This document shows positions 24,248 to 36,514 of a stretch of DNA of 64,000 nucleotides, piece after piece. The notes beneath the pieces were generated by a model. The model had not been told where the DNA came from. It was given only the letters and a program-made list of their open reading frames with translations, and did not search any database. Position 1 is the first letter of the stretch. Every line of letters starts with the position of its first letter. Source of the stretch: Vespula vulgaris (lineage: Eukaryota > Arthropoda > Insecta > Hymenoptera > Vespidae); NCBI RefSeq assembly GCF_905475345.1, contig NC_066591.1:4357501-4421500 (forward strand), read 5' to 3'. The translations under genes and the position numbers were made by a program.

Positions 24248-25411
24248 TTATGAATAGCGAAACGAAAGGGAAATAGGAAAGGGGTAGAGGAAGGTGTTAA
24301 ACTAAAGGGAGGAGGGAGAGGGGAGAGGAGCAACATTTATTTCTTGCTGTGAGTTGTCTCTGAAGAAAAGAAAAGAAAAAAAAAAAAAAGAAAAAGGAAA
24401 CTAAAAATAACAATAAAAATAAAAAAGAACAAGAAATGAACAAAATATATATATATATGTATGTGTGTATATATATATATATATATAAAATCAAAGCCCT
24501 AACAAAAGAAGAAAAAGAAAGGAAAAAAACTAGTTACGCATGAGCACGCCGCTGCTTCTTCGAAAGATTGATTTCGCTCGAAGACCGCGAAGATCATCGA
24601 AAGAAAACGATTTATATATTGATCCACCGCGAATGCTCAGACTCTCGTAATCGGAGTAACGATGTATATAGGATCGATTCTCCGAATCTAGCGCACGAAG
24701 CTTCCTCCGTATACATTTATAATCGTACTTTTAACCGTTTTTAAGAGATTTCCATTGTGTATGTGAACGGCGATTAAGATAGGACGGATCCGTATATTTC
24801 TCGTTGCAAATCACGCGAATTGTCGATCTATGGGATTAGAAAAAAAAAAGATATTGGATAGAGATAAACAGAGAGAGAGAGAGGGAAAGAAAGAGACAGA
24901 GAGAGAGAGAGAAGATGGATCGGCTACTATGTATTCGCGCGAGAAAGGAGAAAGATCTTTCCGTTTTGTAAGAGATACATACATCGCAAACAGAAACGAT
25001 GATCATGTGACTCGTTACCGCAATTGGTTATAAGTCATGTGACCGTCGTGAAAATGCATAAAACTAGATTGATCAAACGATATATTTTAATCGGTGGTGT
25101 AAATTTTCTGTGCTATATAGATATTGTGCGCGCGCTCGTGTATAATAATGCTCAACGCGATGCACGTACATACACACATAGAGACATACACATACATATA
25201 CAGACAAATAGCAGACTGCAGACAGCAGACAGACAGACAGACAGACAGACAACAAGCAAACAAACACATTCATACAAGTAAACACAAAAAGTGACACACA
25301 ACATGCATACACGAGGAACACGCACGATTACTTATTAAGGAGCGCATAGGAACTGGCAAAGAATGCATACACGATATATACAAATACGCGCTGCAAAGTG
25401 ACAAAAAGATA

Positions 25412-25443
<32 letters not shown>

Positions 25444-26690
25444 GAAGTAGACACGAAGGAACACACGCAGAGACAGACAGGCGACACACATACGGTATTT
25501 TACATTTCTCAAAACACGTGCGCGCCATTACATTGTTGATACAAATTGCGATCCATGATTATTAATATTTATGATATAATTATTATCTTGCATTGTCTAG
25601 TCATACGTTATTATTGTATAACTAATGATATTAATTATTAATTAACCTGTACTATCTAGTCGCATTATGTGTTGCATAAAAAAATGATGAAAATTCCAAA
25701 CGCAAAAAAAAGTGACAGTAAGAAAGAAAGAGAGAGAGAGAGAGAGAAAGAGAGAATGAGAGTGAGAAAGAGAGAAAAAGAGAGAAAGAGACTGAATGAA
25801 AGAGAGAACGAACGAACGAACGAAAGTGTGAGAGATACGAATCGATAGTGATTATAAGACTACGATCATTACGATCGCGATGATGGTAACGAGCAGCAGT
25901 AACAAAGTAAGCACATGTTCCCAAAAAAAAATGAAAAAAAAATGAAGTAATAATGAAAATTGATAAGAATGTAAGAGAGAATGAAAAGGAATGCGAGAGA
26001 ACGAGAGGAAACGAAAAGAAAGGAAAAAGAATCAAGTAGAGGTACTCCCCCACAGTTGTATGTCGCTCCGTTAATTTAAAAAAAGAAAAAACTAGAAAAA
26101 AACAAACTAGCAAGCAAGCAAGCAAACAAACAAACAAACAAACAAAGCAGAAAAAGAATTAAAAAAGTCGTTGATTACAAAGCGATCGATCCGTTCGATT
26201 TGATGTAAAGTTGTAAATTATCGATAAATTGAAAGCGATCCGAATGCTGCTCAGATATATGACCATCCGTCAATATGGCGATTCCCAAGTAAACACATAT
26301 ATATTTTCAACATCCTTTGTAATACGTATAATTCATATGATATATATGTGTGTGTGTGTACATATATATATACATATATATCACATGCCGCATATACAAC
26401 ATGTGATTCATATGTCACATATACCAAATTTCGATTATCTCGAACGAAATTCGATTATCTAGATGATGCGATGCTGGGTCCATAAATGTTATTCGTAAAG
26501 TATGTTCCGCAGTACAGATAGTTTTCGTAAAAATGAGCAGATTGTAAAACGAACAATGTGTTTTCGCTTTGAAGACGATAGATGTATGTATCAAAGGATC
26601 TGTTCGTAAATTGAAAGCGCGAGAGTGTATGAATGCGTTCGTAACACATACTGTTACACATTCATTGTGAATATTGTATACGAGCAAGAA

Positions 26691-26704
26691 AGAGAGAGAG
26701 AGAA

Positions 26705-26752
<48 letters not shown>
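26691..26752 (+). repeat. (GA)n microsatellite
   Basis: GA array with AAAG interruptions, again with purines on the plus strand. Confidence 0.95.
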
Positions 26753-26753
<1 letters not shown>

Positions 26754-28561
26754 TCAACTAAAAAGTTAACTTTTCGTAAACACCGAACGAATTAAAAGTT
26801 TGTTATCTATTAACGAGCTGTTCGTTTTCAATATGGATACGATGGAAAAAAAGTTCTGAAGCTGACATGGACACAGCATAAGATATCCTTGCAAACGTGT
26901 GCTACATGGGAATACGCCATTATTTAATAATACAAGAGATTTCTTAGGAATCACGTATTATTTAAGCTTTACTCGCGTGGCTACGTCAATCCTTCTTTTT
27001 TCCGAAAATAACATTATATATATATATATACATGTATATACGTACACATGTATATATATACATACATATATATATGTACATACATACGTACATACGTACA
27101 CGTGTATGTAAATGTAAAAAGTAATGAGTTCTCAATTAACGAATTTTAGAATTCGTTTCGAGTTTGCTACTTTCTCGACGTTTTTTTAAACAATTGTTCA
27201 ACCTTATATTCGCTCGTTGCACATATATATATATATATATGTGTGTATACATAAATAATTTCATACTCACGTGAACATTATTATTTTGAAAGCGTGGGAA
27301 ATCACGAATATTCCCCGTGGCAAGGTTCCGCCCACGGATCGACGTATGTTCCTCTCGAAAAGCTTACAACTAAACTAGTTAAACTAAAAGAAGAAAAGAT
27401 CGTTAATTCGAAACACGCATTTACGCGCGTCTGCGTACGCGTACATACATAAAGCATACGTATATACATACCTACATACATACAACATCTATATGTATGT
27501 AAGTTTTCGAATTGCATAGAGGTTAGCCGAGAATCTATTTATAAGATATTGGACCTTCTCTTTATCGATATATCGAGCGTGTATAACTCGTAAGACCGAG
27601 GAGCTGATGAAACCGAAAAAAAAAAGAAAAGAAAAGAATAGAAAAAAGAAAAAAAAGAAAAGGGGGTCGATCGCTGTGCGAAAAACGTTCACGCGCTACG
27701 ACTGTCGGAGCACCATTGGTAGTTAACGAGAAAGGAAATGACGACGATAATGATAATGATGATTATGATGAAATAAAAAGTAACGATACGCACGCGCGCG
27801 TTTCGAATAACCGAATAAGAGAAAAGAAAAGAAAAGGAAGTGAAGATGGAAAGAAGGAAAGAAAGAACGAAAGAAAAGAATTAAGAATAAAAACAAAAAA
27901 ACAAAAAAGTTAAAAAAAATAATAAAATAAAATAAAACAAAAATAAAAATACAAATAAAAATAAAAATAAAAATAAAAAAACCAGTCGCTACGTGATGCA
28001 CGCGTGCGTAGAGAGATGAGAGAGAGAGAGAACAAAGAAAAAAAAAAAAAATGAATAAAACGAGTATTAAATATATGCGAGGGCCATGGAGAGGAGGGAA
28101 TCTTCCTTTAATCCAAAGAGAAAAAAAAAGTAAAAAAAAAATAAACAAAACAAAACCAAAAAAAAGAAGAAGAAGAAAAGAAAAAGATAAGAAAGAACAC
28201 ACGTATGTACGCATACGCATACGTACGCGCTCACACTCATTACACCGCGATATATATGATGATAAAATGTCATATAAGTACTTGCGAACAATAATCGTGT
28301 TCGTTTCTTCCGTTAAAAATGATTTTATTCCTCGTCGAGCAGAATATATATTAAAAAATGGCGAATAATAATAATAATAATAATAATAATATTAATAATA
28401 ACGCCAAGGCAGAACGAAGAAGAAGAAGAGAAAAGAGTTGAAAAGGTATAAATGTGAATGTGATTTGAAATTTTCAAGTATACACATAACGAGATGAGAA
28501 AACATTTCGACGCGTTCGTATATTTTGTCGCGATGTCTTGTCCCACCCTTTAACTTGACAT

Positions 28562-28602
28562 CCTTCTCTCTCCCTCTCTCCCTCCCTCCCTCCCTCCCTC
28601 CT
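28562..28602 (+). repeat. (CTCC)n/(CT)n repeat
   Basis: Pyrimidine tract on the plus strand. It breaks the purine polarity of 5.8-28.0 kb just before the end of the convergent eIF2D gene. Confidence 0.9.
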
Positions 28603-28700
28603 ATCCGAGGAGAACTCGCGGGCCCTATATTGCAATATTTGTACTTTTCCATGTTGAAACCTCGATATACAATAAATTATATTAACAAACTTTAATCGAT

Positions 28701-29134
28701 CTTGATTACTTACCATTACAAATCCTTGAACAGTAGTTGGTTAAAAGGTTGGATTTTCTTTTATGTTTTTTTTCTCTCTTTTTTTTTTTTTTAAATCTAT
28801 TTTTTCAATAATTTATTTAATGCACGTTTATTTTCTATGTATTCTTATAATATATATGTATGTAATTATTATTTAGTCGAAGAAGGAAAATTTTATTATT
28901 ATAGGAGTCATGATGAATTCGTCGATTAAATGGAAAAAATGCTTTCTGAACGATACAACGATAATAAATTCTTTATATAGAAAATTAGAAATTTTACGTG
29001 TAGAACATACTCGTTCACGTTAAAAGAATCAGACTGATTTTAATTACATTTTTGATGATGCATTACGTTTAATATTGTATATATGTCATAATTATTCAAA
29101 TGTTATTAGAATGCATTCTGTTATCATAGATAGT
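28701..29134 (-). other. Likely eIF2D 3'UTR
   Basis: Minus-strand sequence after the eIF2D stop. An AATAAA hexamer overlaps the stop codon itself (29139-29134 on the minus strand), and further hexamers appear as TTTATT on the plus strand around 28810-28835. No other gene seen. Confidence 0.5.
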
Positions 29135-31632
29135 TTATTTTTTTTTGTTGGCATTGTACTTTTTCGGTGCAAATTCCAAACCTCGTATATAAGTTTTTTT
29201 AATTCCATATTTTTCTATAAATAACAATGTTTAATTAATGATACAGTAATTCCAACGAGTATCTATTATTTCTATGCGGATAGTTAATTTCTTACCTGTT
29301 AATAGTTTGTATACATATAAGATTTGATTTCCTTGTACTAGAACACTTGGTGTTTTCTTTCCAGGATCATCCGTGACCGTAGCACTTGCGCCAATATTTT
29401 GACACTCCTTGCTAAAGTCTTTGGAATTTATTCCAAATGCTTCTAGATTATTTACTAATGTAACCTTAAAGTTATATTATATTAAAATATTGTATGATCC
29501 GTTTTTTATTTTTCATATTTTCTCTCTATGTTAACTTACTTTTTTTCCTCCTGATCTCATGGTTACTCTCATGTCAATTGGTTCCAATTTTCCTTTGTGC
29601 AAGATCGTTGTACCAGCTAAAGTTATTTGATGCATATGCGTCATGCGACCTACAAACTTATTAATTCCATCCTCCATCGACAAAGTTTCTTGGTGTTCTT
29701 TTGTTTTTAAAATTCCAGCAAGTTGTGGATTTAGCTTCAGAATTCTACGAAGTATTGACAACGTTATATCAAGCTCATTCTATTACAATAATTTTTAATT
29801 TCATATTTAATTTTTACCCACTTCCCATCTTGAAGATTTTCTTGTTTGACATATTTTGTAAAACACTCTCTGATTTGTCGTCTTTCTATAGTGTCGCCTT
29901 TTCTGTAATCATCACATTGCAGGAAAATATATACAAATATTTCTCATATTATAATAAAGCGTAATCGTGTATGATGAAACTTTTCTTGACATCTGTTCTG
30001 TACAAAAGATTGTGCCTTCTGCAAATATCGTATCGCAATAAGACAGTAATTGTCTAAAATAGTATCTATTTACTTACTCGTATCCATATATCGTTAATAT
30101 TGGTAAAACATCAGTAGTTACTTTATAACAGTCTGATACACCAACTGTATTTGAAGCAACTGGTTCTGATGGTACTGGTGTTTCGGTAATAACTAATTCC
30201 TTTAGCAAGGGATGTTTAAACTAAAGCGAAACAAAAGTGACGTTAGGAAGAAAAATGACTATCCACAACCGTTTTAACAAATTTCACAATTTAAAGTATT
30301 AAAAATTACCTCCACTGATAATAAACTTTCTACTCCTTTCGTCACAGAAGTATTGATAAGTCTTTTGGCCTTCATATCTGCCAGAAAAACGGATAGCTTC
30401 TTGTATCGTGATTTTTTTATATCTATATTTTTATCTGATGGGCAGGCCGTTAATAAATGATTTTTAAAAAAATTAGAAGTTAACATAGGCAGATCGTTGG
30501 CTTTGAGCGTTGTTTTGCATGCTTTTAAAAAGCAATATTCTAATAATTCATCCATTTCTTTTGTGAGATCTATAAATTCAGATGTTACAGAATTTGTGTT
30601 TGTTGTACTTTCTGCTTGTTCCTCCGTTTCATTTGTAATATCCTATATGTTATATAAAATTTTAATTTAGAAAATATAAAATTACGAAAATGTATTATTT
30701 TAAGATTTAAAAATATAGATATATTTACTTGAGATATGCAGTCTGTTTTATCAGCATTAACATCATCATTACCAATCTCTAATTCATTTATTAAATTAGA
30801 CAGTGGTTTAGTATCATCAGAATCAGTTTTTGTAATTTCTGATTTTTCATTATCTTTTTCATTGTCATCTAAATGATCTTCTGCAGAAATATTTGGAAGA
30901 CCAAGATCTGGTCTAACAGGTGATTTTCCTAATTGACAAAGGTTATCACCCATTACATGATAAATTTGTATACATTTTCCACGACCTGCAGATAAATACA
31001 TATCTTCGCTGGAGAGTGCAGTGATGCCAACAGCTATCGGTGCCTATCGTAAAATTTCAAGTAAGTATTTATAATTCTGTCACTTATTATCTTAATTAAA
31101 AAAACAGTACCTTATTTTCTTCTGTGTTCACAGATACCGGTGTACCTTTTGCTAATTTACCATAAGAGTAAAATGTTATTGGTTCTTTTACTACTAATCC
31201 AGGTAACATCAAATCTGCCCCTTCAATCAATTTTGGTAATACTTGAATACGCATAGTAAAATCATGTAATAAATGTGGATGATGCCATAATGTGTAGATT
31301 GTTGGAAAAAACATCGACAAGGATGTCTCCAATTGAAAGAACAATGGTATTCTCGCAACGCAATATAATTTACATAGTTGACCATTATGAGTTACTATTC
31401 TCATTACAGTAATCGATTCTTTTTTAGGTAACAAAACTTGTACCGTTTCTTCTGTTAGACAAGGATACGTTGATAATACATACTCGCATAGTTTCTTTCT
31501 AGAATCGTATCAAAAATCAAGTAATTTAATATATATGTAGGAATATAAGAAATGAAATGAGACTCTTTAAACTAACCTTTCAGTACCCTTTAATTGGTTA
31601 TTAGATTTCACTTTGAACGGTTTAATAAACAT
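29135..31632 (-). CDS. eIF2D: Eukaryotic translation initiation factor 2D (eIF2D, ligatin), complete, 9 exons
   Basis: eIF2D delivers tRNA to the 40S P site independently of GTP and helps recycle and reinitiate ribosomes in the cytoplasm. Exons on the minus strand: 31632-31577, 31498-31111, 31043-30729, 30642-30310, 30220-30078, 29902-29818, 29779-29540, 29464-29296, 29214-29135. These total 1809 bases (602 aa plus TAA; human is 584 aa), all with GT-AG introns and compatible phases. The N-terminus starts MFIKPFKVKSNNQ. A PUA domain (about residues 95-190) includes GRGKCIQIYHV and QLGKSPVRPDLGLPN. An acidic linker follows, then a SWIB/winged-helix region (about 275-440; KANDLPMLTSNFFKNHLL) and a C-terminal SUI1 domain (about 500-590; SVLVQGNQ) with a basic lysine-rich tail. 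The family call is firm; the smallest exons (6 and 9) rest on frame and motif continuity. Confidence 0.95.
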
Positions 31633-32446
31633 CGTAATTTTGTTATTATTCCAAACGATAGTAATACAAAATTACATACTGTAAACACTAGTAAGTCCCA
31701 TTCGTATGACATTCACTTGTGTAGATTCAATACAGTAGTGCCAATATTCGAAACACAAATACGTAAATACATCAAATATTTTCCAAATATACCGTCAGAG
31801 TGCGTTGGTGTAGTGAGGATTTCTTTCGTTTAAGGTTGTCTATCATAGAGATTACAATTTTTAAGTATTGAAATATCAAAATAATATTATTTTATATTTA
31901 ACGCGCGTTCGAAGCTACGTAAAGTTTAAGCGAATGTATTATTGTTTAAATATTAGTTTATCGTACTCCACGCACATTATATGTCGTTTAAATAATTATA
32001 AAATTTCCGAAAGTATTAATTTTCTAATCTTATACGTTTGATAAGAGAGTACTTCGATGTTTACTTTTTGTAATAAACTGGATCAGGTAGTCAACGATCG
32101 GAGATTATAATTTAATTGTATGTAAATATTAAATTTACAGTATTTCATATTTAAAGGTTATTACTAGCTATGTAATGTTTAATCAATTGTAAACTTTTCT
32201 GTACAAATTATGTATCGTTTCTAATACATGAATGGCTGAATACGCATTTTTTTATTTTTATATAGAATCGTATGTCGAAAGTTCATTAAAATATTCTAAC
32301 CTCGTCGTGCGATATAACAAAATATATTTCTTTGCGTTTGAAATAGATTAGAAAACCTGAGCGTCGATTTATACACACACAACACACAAGCAAACGTTCG
32401 CGTCTGACGACAAAAACCCACCGTTCGCGCATTTATATGAAGATCC

Positions 32447-32507
32447 GTAGTGGGGGAGAATTTGTAGTGGGGATGCTGTAGTGGGGATACTGTGTAGTGG
32501 GGATACA
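32447..32507 (+). repeat. Four spaced copies of GTAGTGGGG
   Basis: Copies begin at 32447, 32464, 32478 and 32494 (spacing 17, 14 and 16). Copies two to four extend as GTAGTGGGGATRC. Each holds a run of four or five Gs. Confidence 0.85.
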
Positions 32508-32584
32508 AGCTTCTTCCTCTTTGCCGCGAAGTTCAAGGGGCGCCACTGTAGAAAACTTTTTCCACAAAAAAATATTGAAAACTG

Positions 32585-32890
32585 CACTTGCGCAAACAAT
32601 GAGTGCATACGTAATTTTTGACTGATTTTAATGAAAGAGGTCTTATTTTAAAGATGAAAGTTTGAACAAGAACATAGTCTTTTCGAATTTTGAAAAAAGC
32701 TTCATTCTCATGGACAAAGTACTCCCAAAGAAATAACAATTTACGACACGATCTTTTTTTCAAAGAAAATAAAGATTTTTCAATGATTCGAAAAAGTCAT
32801 ATCCTCGTTTAAACCTTCATCGTTAAAACGAGACCTTGTTCATAAAAATCGATTTAGTATTATGCCTGTACTCATTGTTCGCGTAAACCA
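32585..32890. mobile_element. Foldback / MITE-like imperfect inverted repeat
   Basis: The arm at about 32588-32722 aligns with the reverse complement of about 32755-32887. Shared blocks include ACAATGAGT, AGGTCT, TTTTAA.GATGAA.GTTT and TTTTTCGAAT (one T fewer in the left arm). Identity by eye is about 70-75% over more than 100 bases, with a short central spacer. No transposase frame and no clear target duplication. Confidence 0.6.
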
Positions 32891-33392
32891 TTATAAAATT
32901 TGAAGTGACGAACAGCCTTAATTTCCATTATCTTTTGATACCATTTGACCCGATGATACAAACATTAAACATTTATTATTTTCTCCTTGAATTGTTTTAA
33001 AAAATAATTTATGATAATATCTATTATTATATGCTTCGTATTACCGATCGTAAATATCTATGATCAATCGTCTGTTTTCCGGTTTTATTTTATTTCGAAT
33101 AGATAGTAGGAGATATAATAGTTCTTGGTTGTGACGTTAGTGGGCGACGAATTAATAAGATGGTTGTTGAGGATTGATGCTTCATCTAAATCACGTATGC
33201 TATTGTCAGCGAAATTAAATACCAGGGAGAATCTTCGATAACAGTGAGGTCAATGTTATCACTGAATTTACGTTTACCAATGCTGAAATGAAGCTAAAGC
33301 ATGTTATATATGGTCACGCGTGGATTTTACGCGGAATATTGTCGCAGATCGCCCCTCACGGGCTCTGCGTTTCATCGGATTAATATCAATCA

Positions 33393-36300
33393 ATGGCTTT
33401 ATTTGAGAAGAGGTATACTAATAAAGTATTGCTAGATGATACAGAGAAGTTGACAAGTGTTATTGAAAATGCTAGAACAATCAACGGACATACGGTAAGT
33501 TTTTCGTTTAATACGATCATTTATTTAGTTATTGTAACTAATAATAATAGAATTTAGATAATACTTTTGATAGTGGGTATTTGATAGTGAATTGTTTTAT
33601 TGTCAATATTTTATTATACTTTCTTTTTTCTTTCCTTTTCTTTTCTTTTTTTTTTTTTTTGTTTTGTTTATATAGGAATATGTAATTAGAGTACAACGTG
33701 GTCCTCTACCTGAAAAAACGTGGAGAGTGAGCAAACGTTACAATGACTTCGTTCAACTTAATGCAGTTTTATCATTATCAGGCATTGACTTGCCATTACC
33801 TCCTAAAAAGATCATTGGAAACATGGAGCCTGACTTTATAGCTCAACGTCAACTAGCTTTACAGAATTATTTAAATATCGTACTAATGAATCCCATATTG
33901 GCATCATCTCTTCCTATGAAAAAATTTTTAGATCCTGATAATTATACAACGCCGCTACATGGTAGGTTATATAAAGAGGTTTTGTTTACTTGTATATTTT
34001 AGAGGTATACATGTAATTTCTTTTTGTTCTTTTAAGAAATAGCATTACAGCAAGTGTCACTAGCTTTAAGAAGTGATGCTAATTTCGAAGTTGGGAAAGC
34101 TATTCCTGATATGGGATGGCGGTTAAGAAAATATTACTATACTGTTAAAAATCGTCAACATCCAAAGCAAGAATATTTACTTGCTTGGGTAGAATTTGGA
34201 CCAGATAAGCATCTTCAGGACAAAGATATGCAAGGAGTTTTCAAAAGTCTGGGCACTTTGAAACATAATTACATTGAACCAATAGTTCATCAACATGTAA
34301 CAGAGAATGGAGCTCTTATGATAAGAAATTTTTGTCCAATGGGTACACTGCGTGATATACTTTGTATGACCAAACCTAAGCAGTCATTTATAAAAAAGTA
34401 TGGAAATCCAAAACAAGTTAAATCACTCACACTACCTGAAGTTACTACTTATGGTTATCAGGTTAATAATTATTGAACTTCATGATGGAAACAAGTATTG
34501 AAAGTACTAGTTGCTAATTCAATGTATTGTATTACAGATTTTGGAAGCACTGAGTTTTTTACATGAGAAAGGATTACCTTATGGGCATCTACATACGGGC
34601 AATATACTATTGACACAAGGATGTGCTAAGTTATTAGATATAGAGAATGGCCTTTTGGGTTTACCAGCATTTTATAGGCCTTATGTCGTTCAGAGAAGAA
34701 AGCTCCATGCTACGGTTAGTTCAATACTAAATAATTAATATACAATCATTTTACATAAGCAACTAAAGTGACTTTTTTTTAGACTCAAGTGGATGTCTAT
34801 TCGTTTGGACATGTATTATATGAGATGGCATTTGGCAGACCATTATTGGAAGCAATGTGTTCTGAAATGCCAACTTGTGATATGACGTTAAAAAATCTAC
34901 TGGAGGTAATTTTATCACCAGAGGCTCTCAAGCAGGACTTACCCAAGGTTCAACATTTGCTAGAGCATCCATTTTTTGAAACAGTGCGACGTGCAAACCT
35001 TGCTATCACTTCGATAGAAAAACCACATTTTAAACTTAGTAATCATCTGAAGGAAGCTTTGCAAGAAGCAATGAATAAAGCAGAGCAAAGATTGAGAGAT
35101 GAACAAAAGGTAGCTAGACATCAGAAAAGGCTTGTGAAGGTTCAAGAATTAATGAGCTCTGAAGAAGAAATGAAAAAACGGAAACAAAAATTGGTAAGAT
35201 TCTTCGTTCTATTGCAAATATAATAAATGTTCACGATATCTATATTAATGGAAATCTTATTATTTGTGTTAGAAAAAGGAGCAAAAACTAGCACAGGAAC
35301 AACAAATGTTAAATCAATTGGGAACAAATGGTACAAAACAAGTAAATGGTAAAAGTTCAGAAAGATCTGATAGCCCTACGAGTACATCTACAGCTACCAG
35401 TGTTGGAACTTTAACGCCACCATCGCTTGGTAAGTTTTCCTTAGTCATATTATTATTATTTTCGTTAATACTAATCAATGTCCACCTTTTTAATCAGCTG
35501 GGCACAAAAGTTGATGGCGCATACTACGGTCATTTCTTTCACGTAGGTCGTTCATTTCCATTCACGTTTGTTGAAATTTATTCCATATCATCGCATGAAT
35601 ATACATACAAAATTCTTTACATATATTACATATTTTACATGTATTAAGAAACATACACGCATTTTGTGAAACAGTACTGTAAATTATATTCCCCCTATAT
35701 AAATCTTTATGCATGATTAAAATATATACAGGATATTAAAAAAAAAAGAGATTAAAACTTGGAAGACATATAGTACTTGTTAAGCTAAGTAAAACGTACT
35801 TAGTCAAATAGTTGATTCACAAAAATGATCTTATACTCTTATTTTGATATTTGCAAACAATGTCATGTACTATATATCTTACATATCAACAAATACAGAA
35901 ATAAACAAAAACATCAACAAGTACACCTCATTTTATAATCATTATAAAATAATATTTAAATTTAATTTCAGTGAAAGATAGATAGGATTGGATGAACTAG
36001 TTGCATGGCCTTCCAGTCTTCCCATTTAAATTCTTTGTATATATATTTTTTCCTTTTTATGTTTATTTTAAGTACTTAATTTATCCATCTCCCTTAATAA
36101 TATGCAAGATTTACAGCAACTAAGTATCTACCAAGTGAAAAAAGATAAGTAGAATAGTATCTGTAAATATTAAAGTAAGAGTACATTAAGGTAAATCTTT
36201 CAGAAGTAAAGTTACTGTCATGACAAAAATTAAAAATTATTTATAACTCCATAAAGATTAATTTTTCAGTCTATTTTGATTAAGTGTTATTTAATCAACT

Positions 36301-36459
36301 AAATGAGCAATAATGTCCTCTTAGTTCTATGAATCCTTTTTTTTAAATATCCTATCTATATATATTTGTCTAACAGAAAAATAGGAATATGTTGTAGTAT
36401 TTTTACATGGATATATTTATTTTATGTTCATATATTTACTTTATTGCCAATATATATAC

Positions 36460-36514
<55 letters not shown>

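Larger units (their letters stand above)
24250..28700. other. Gene-free region before convergent eIF2D
   Basis: Contains TA/TG arrays (24447-24488, 26330-26390, 27010-27075), (GA)n at 24870-24912, 25730-25760 and 26691-26752, CAGA units (25225-25251), CAAA/GCAA units (26100-26145), AAATA units (27938-27981), AAT units (28366-28400) and a CTCC array (28562-28602). 24530-24830 and 26440-26660 are islands of complex sequence; I recognise no gene in them. Confidence 0.55.
31633..33392. promoter_or_regulatory. Divergent intergenic region of eIF2D and PXK
   Basis: A 1.76 kb spacer between two oppositely oriented start codons, so it should hold both promoters. It contains four GTAGTGGGG repeats (32447-32507), an imperfect inverted repeat (32585-32890), a CRE-like TGACG near 33133, and GC-richer sequence at 33310-33375 directly upstream of the PXK start, probably its 5'UTR. 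No exact start sites can be assigned. Confidence 0.55.

Noticed and set aside
28474..28716. Minus-strand frame ending at a strong GTAAGT donor near 28713
   Set aside because: It lies in the likely eIF2D 3'UTR and reads through a CTCC repeat; no exon homology.
31594..31833. Plus-strand 79-codon frame antisense to the eIF2D start
   Set aside because: Shadow of the eIF2D first exon and promoter; no homology.
32296..32763. Three overlapping minus-strand frames between eIF2D and PXK
   Set aside because: They cover the G-rich repeats and the inverted repeat and show no protein family features.
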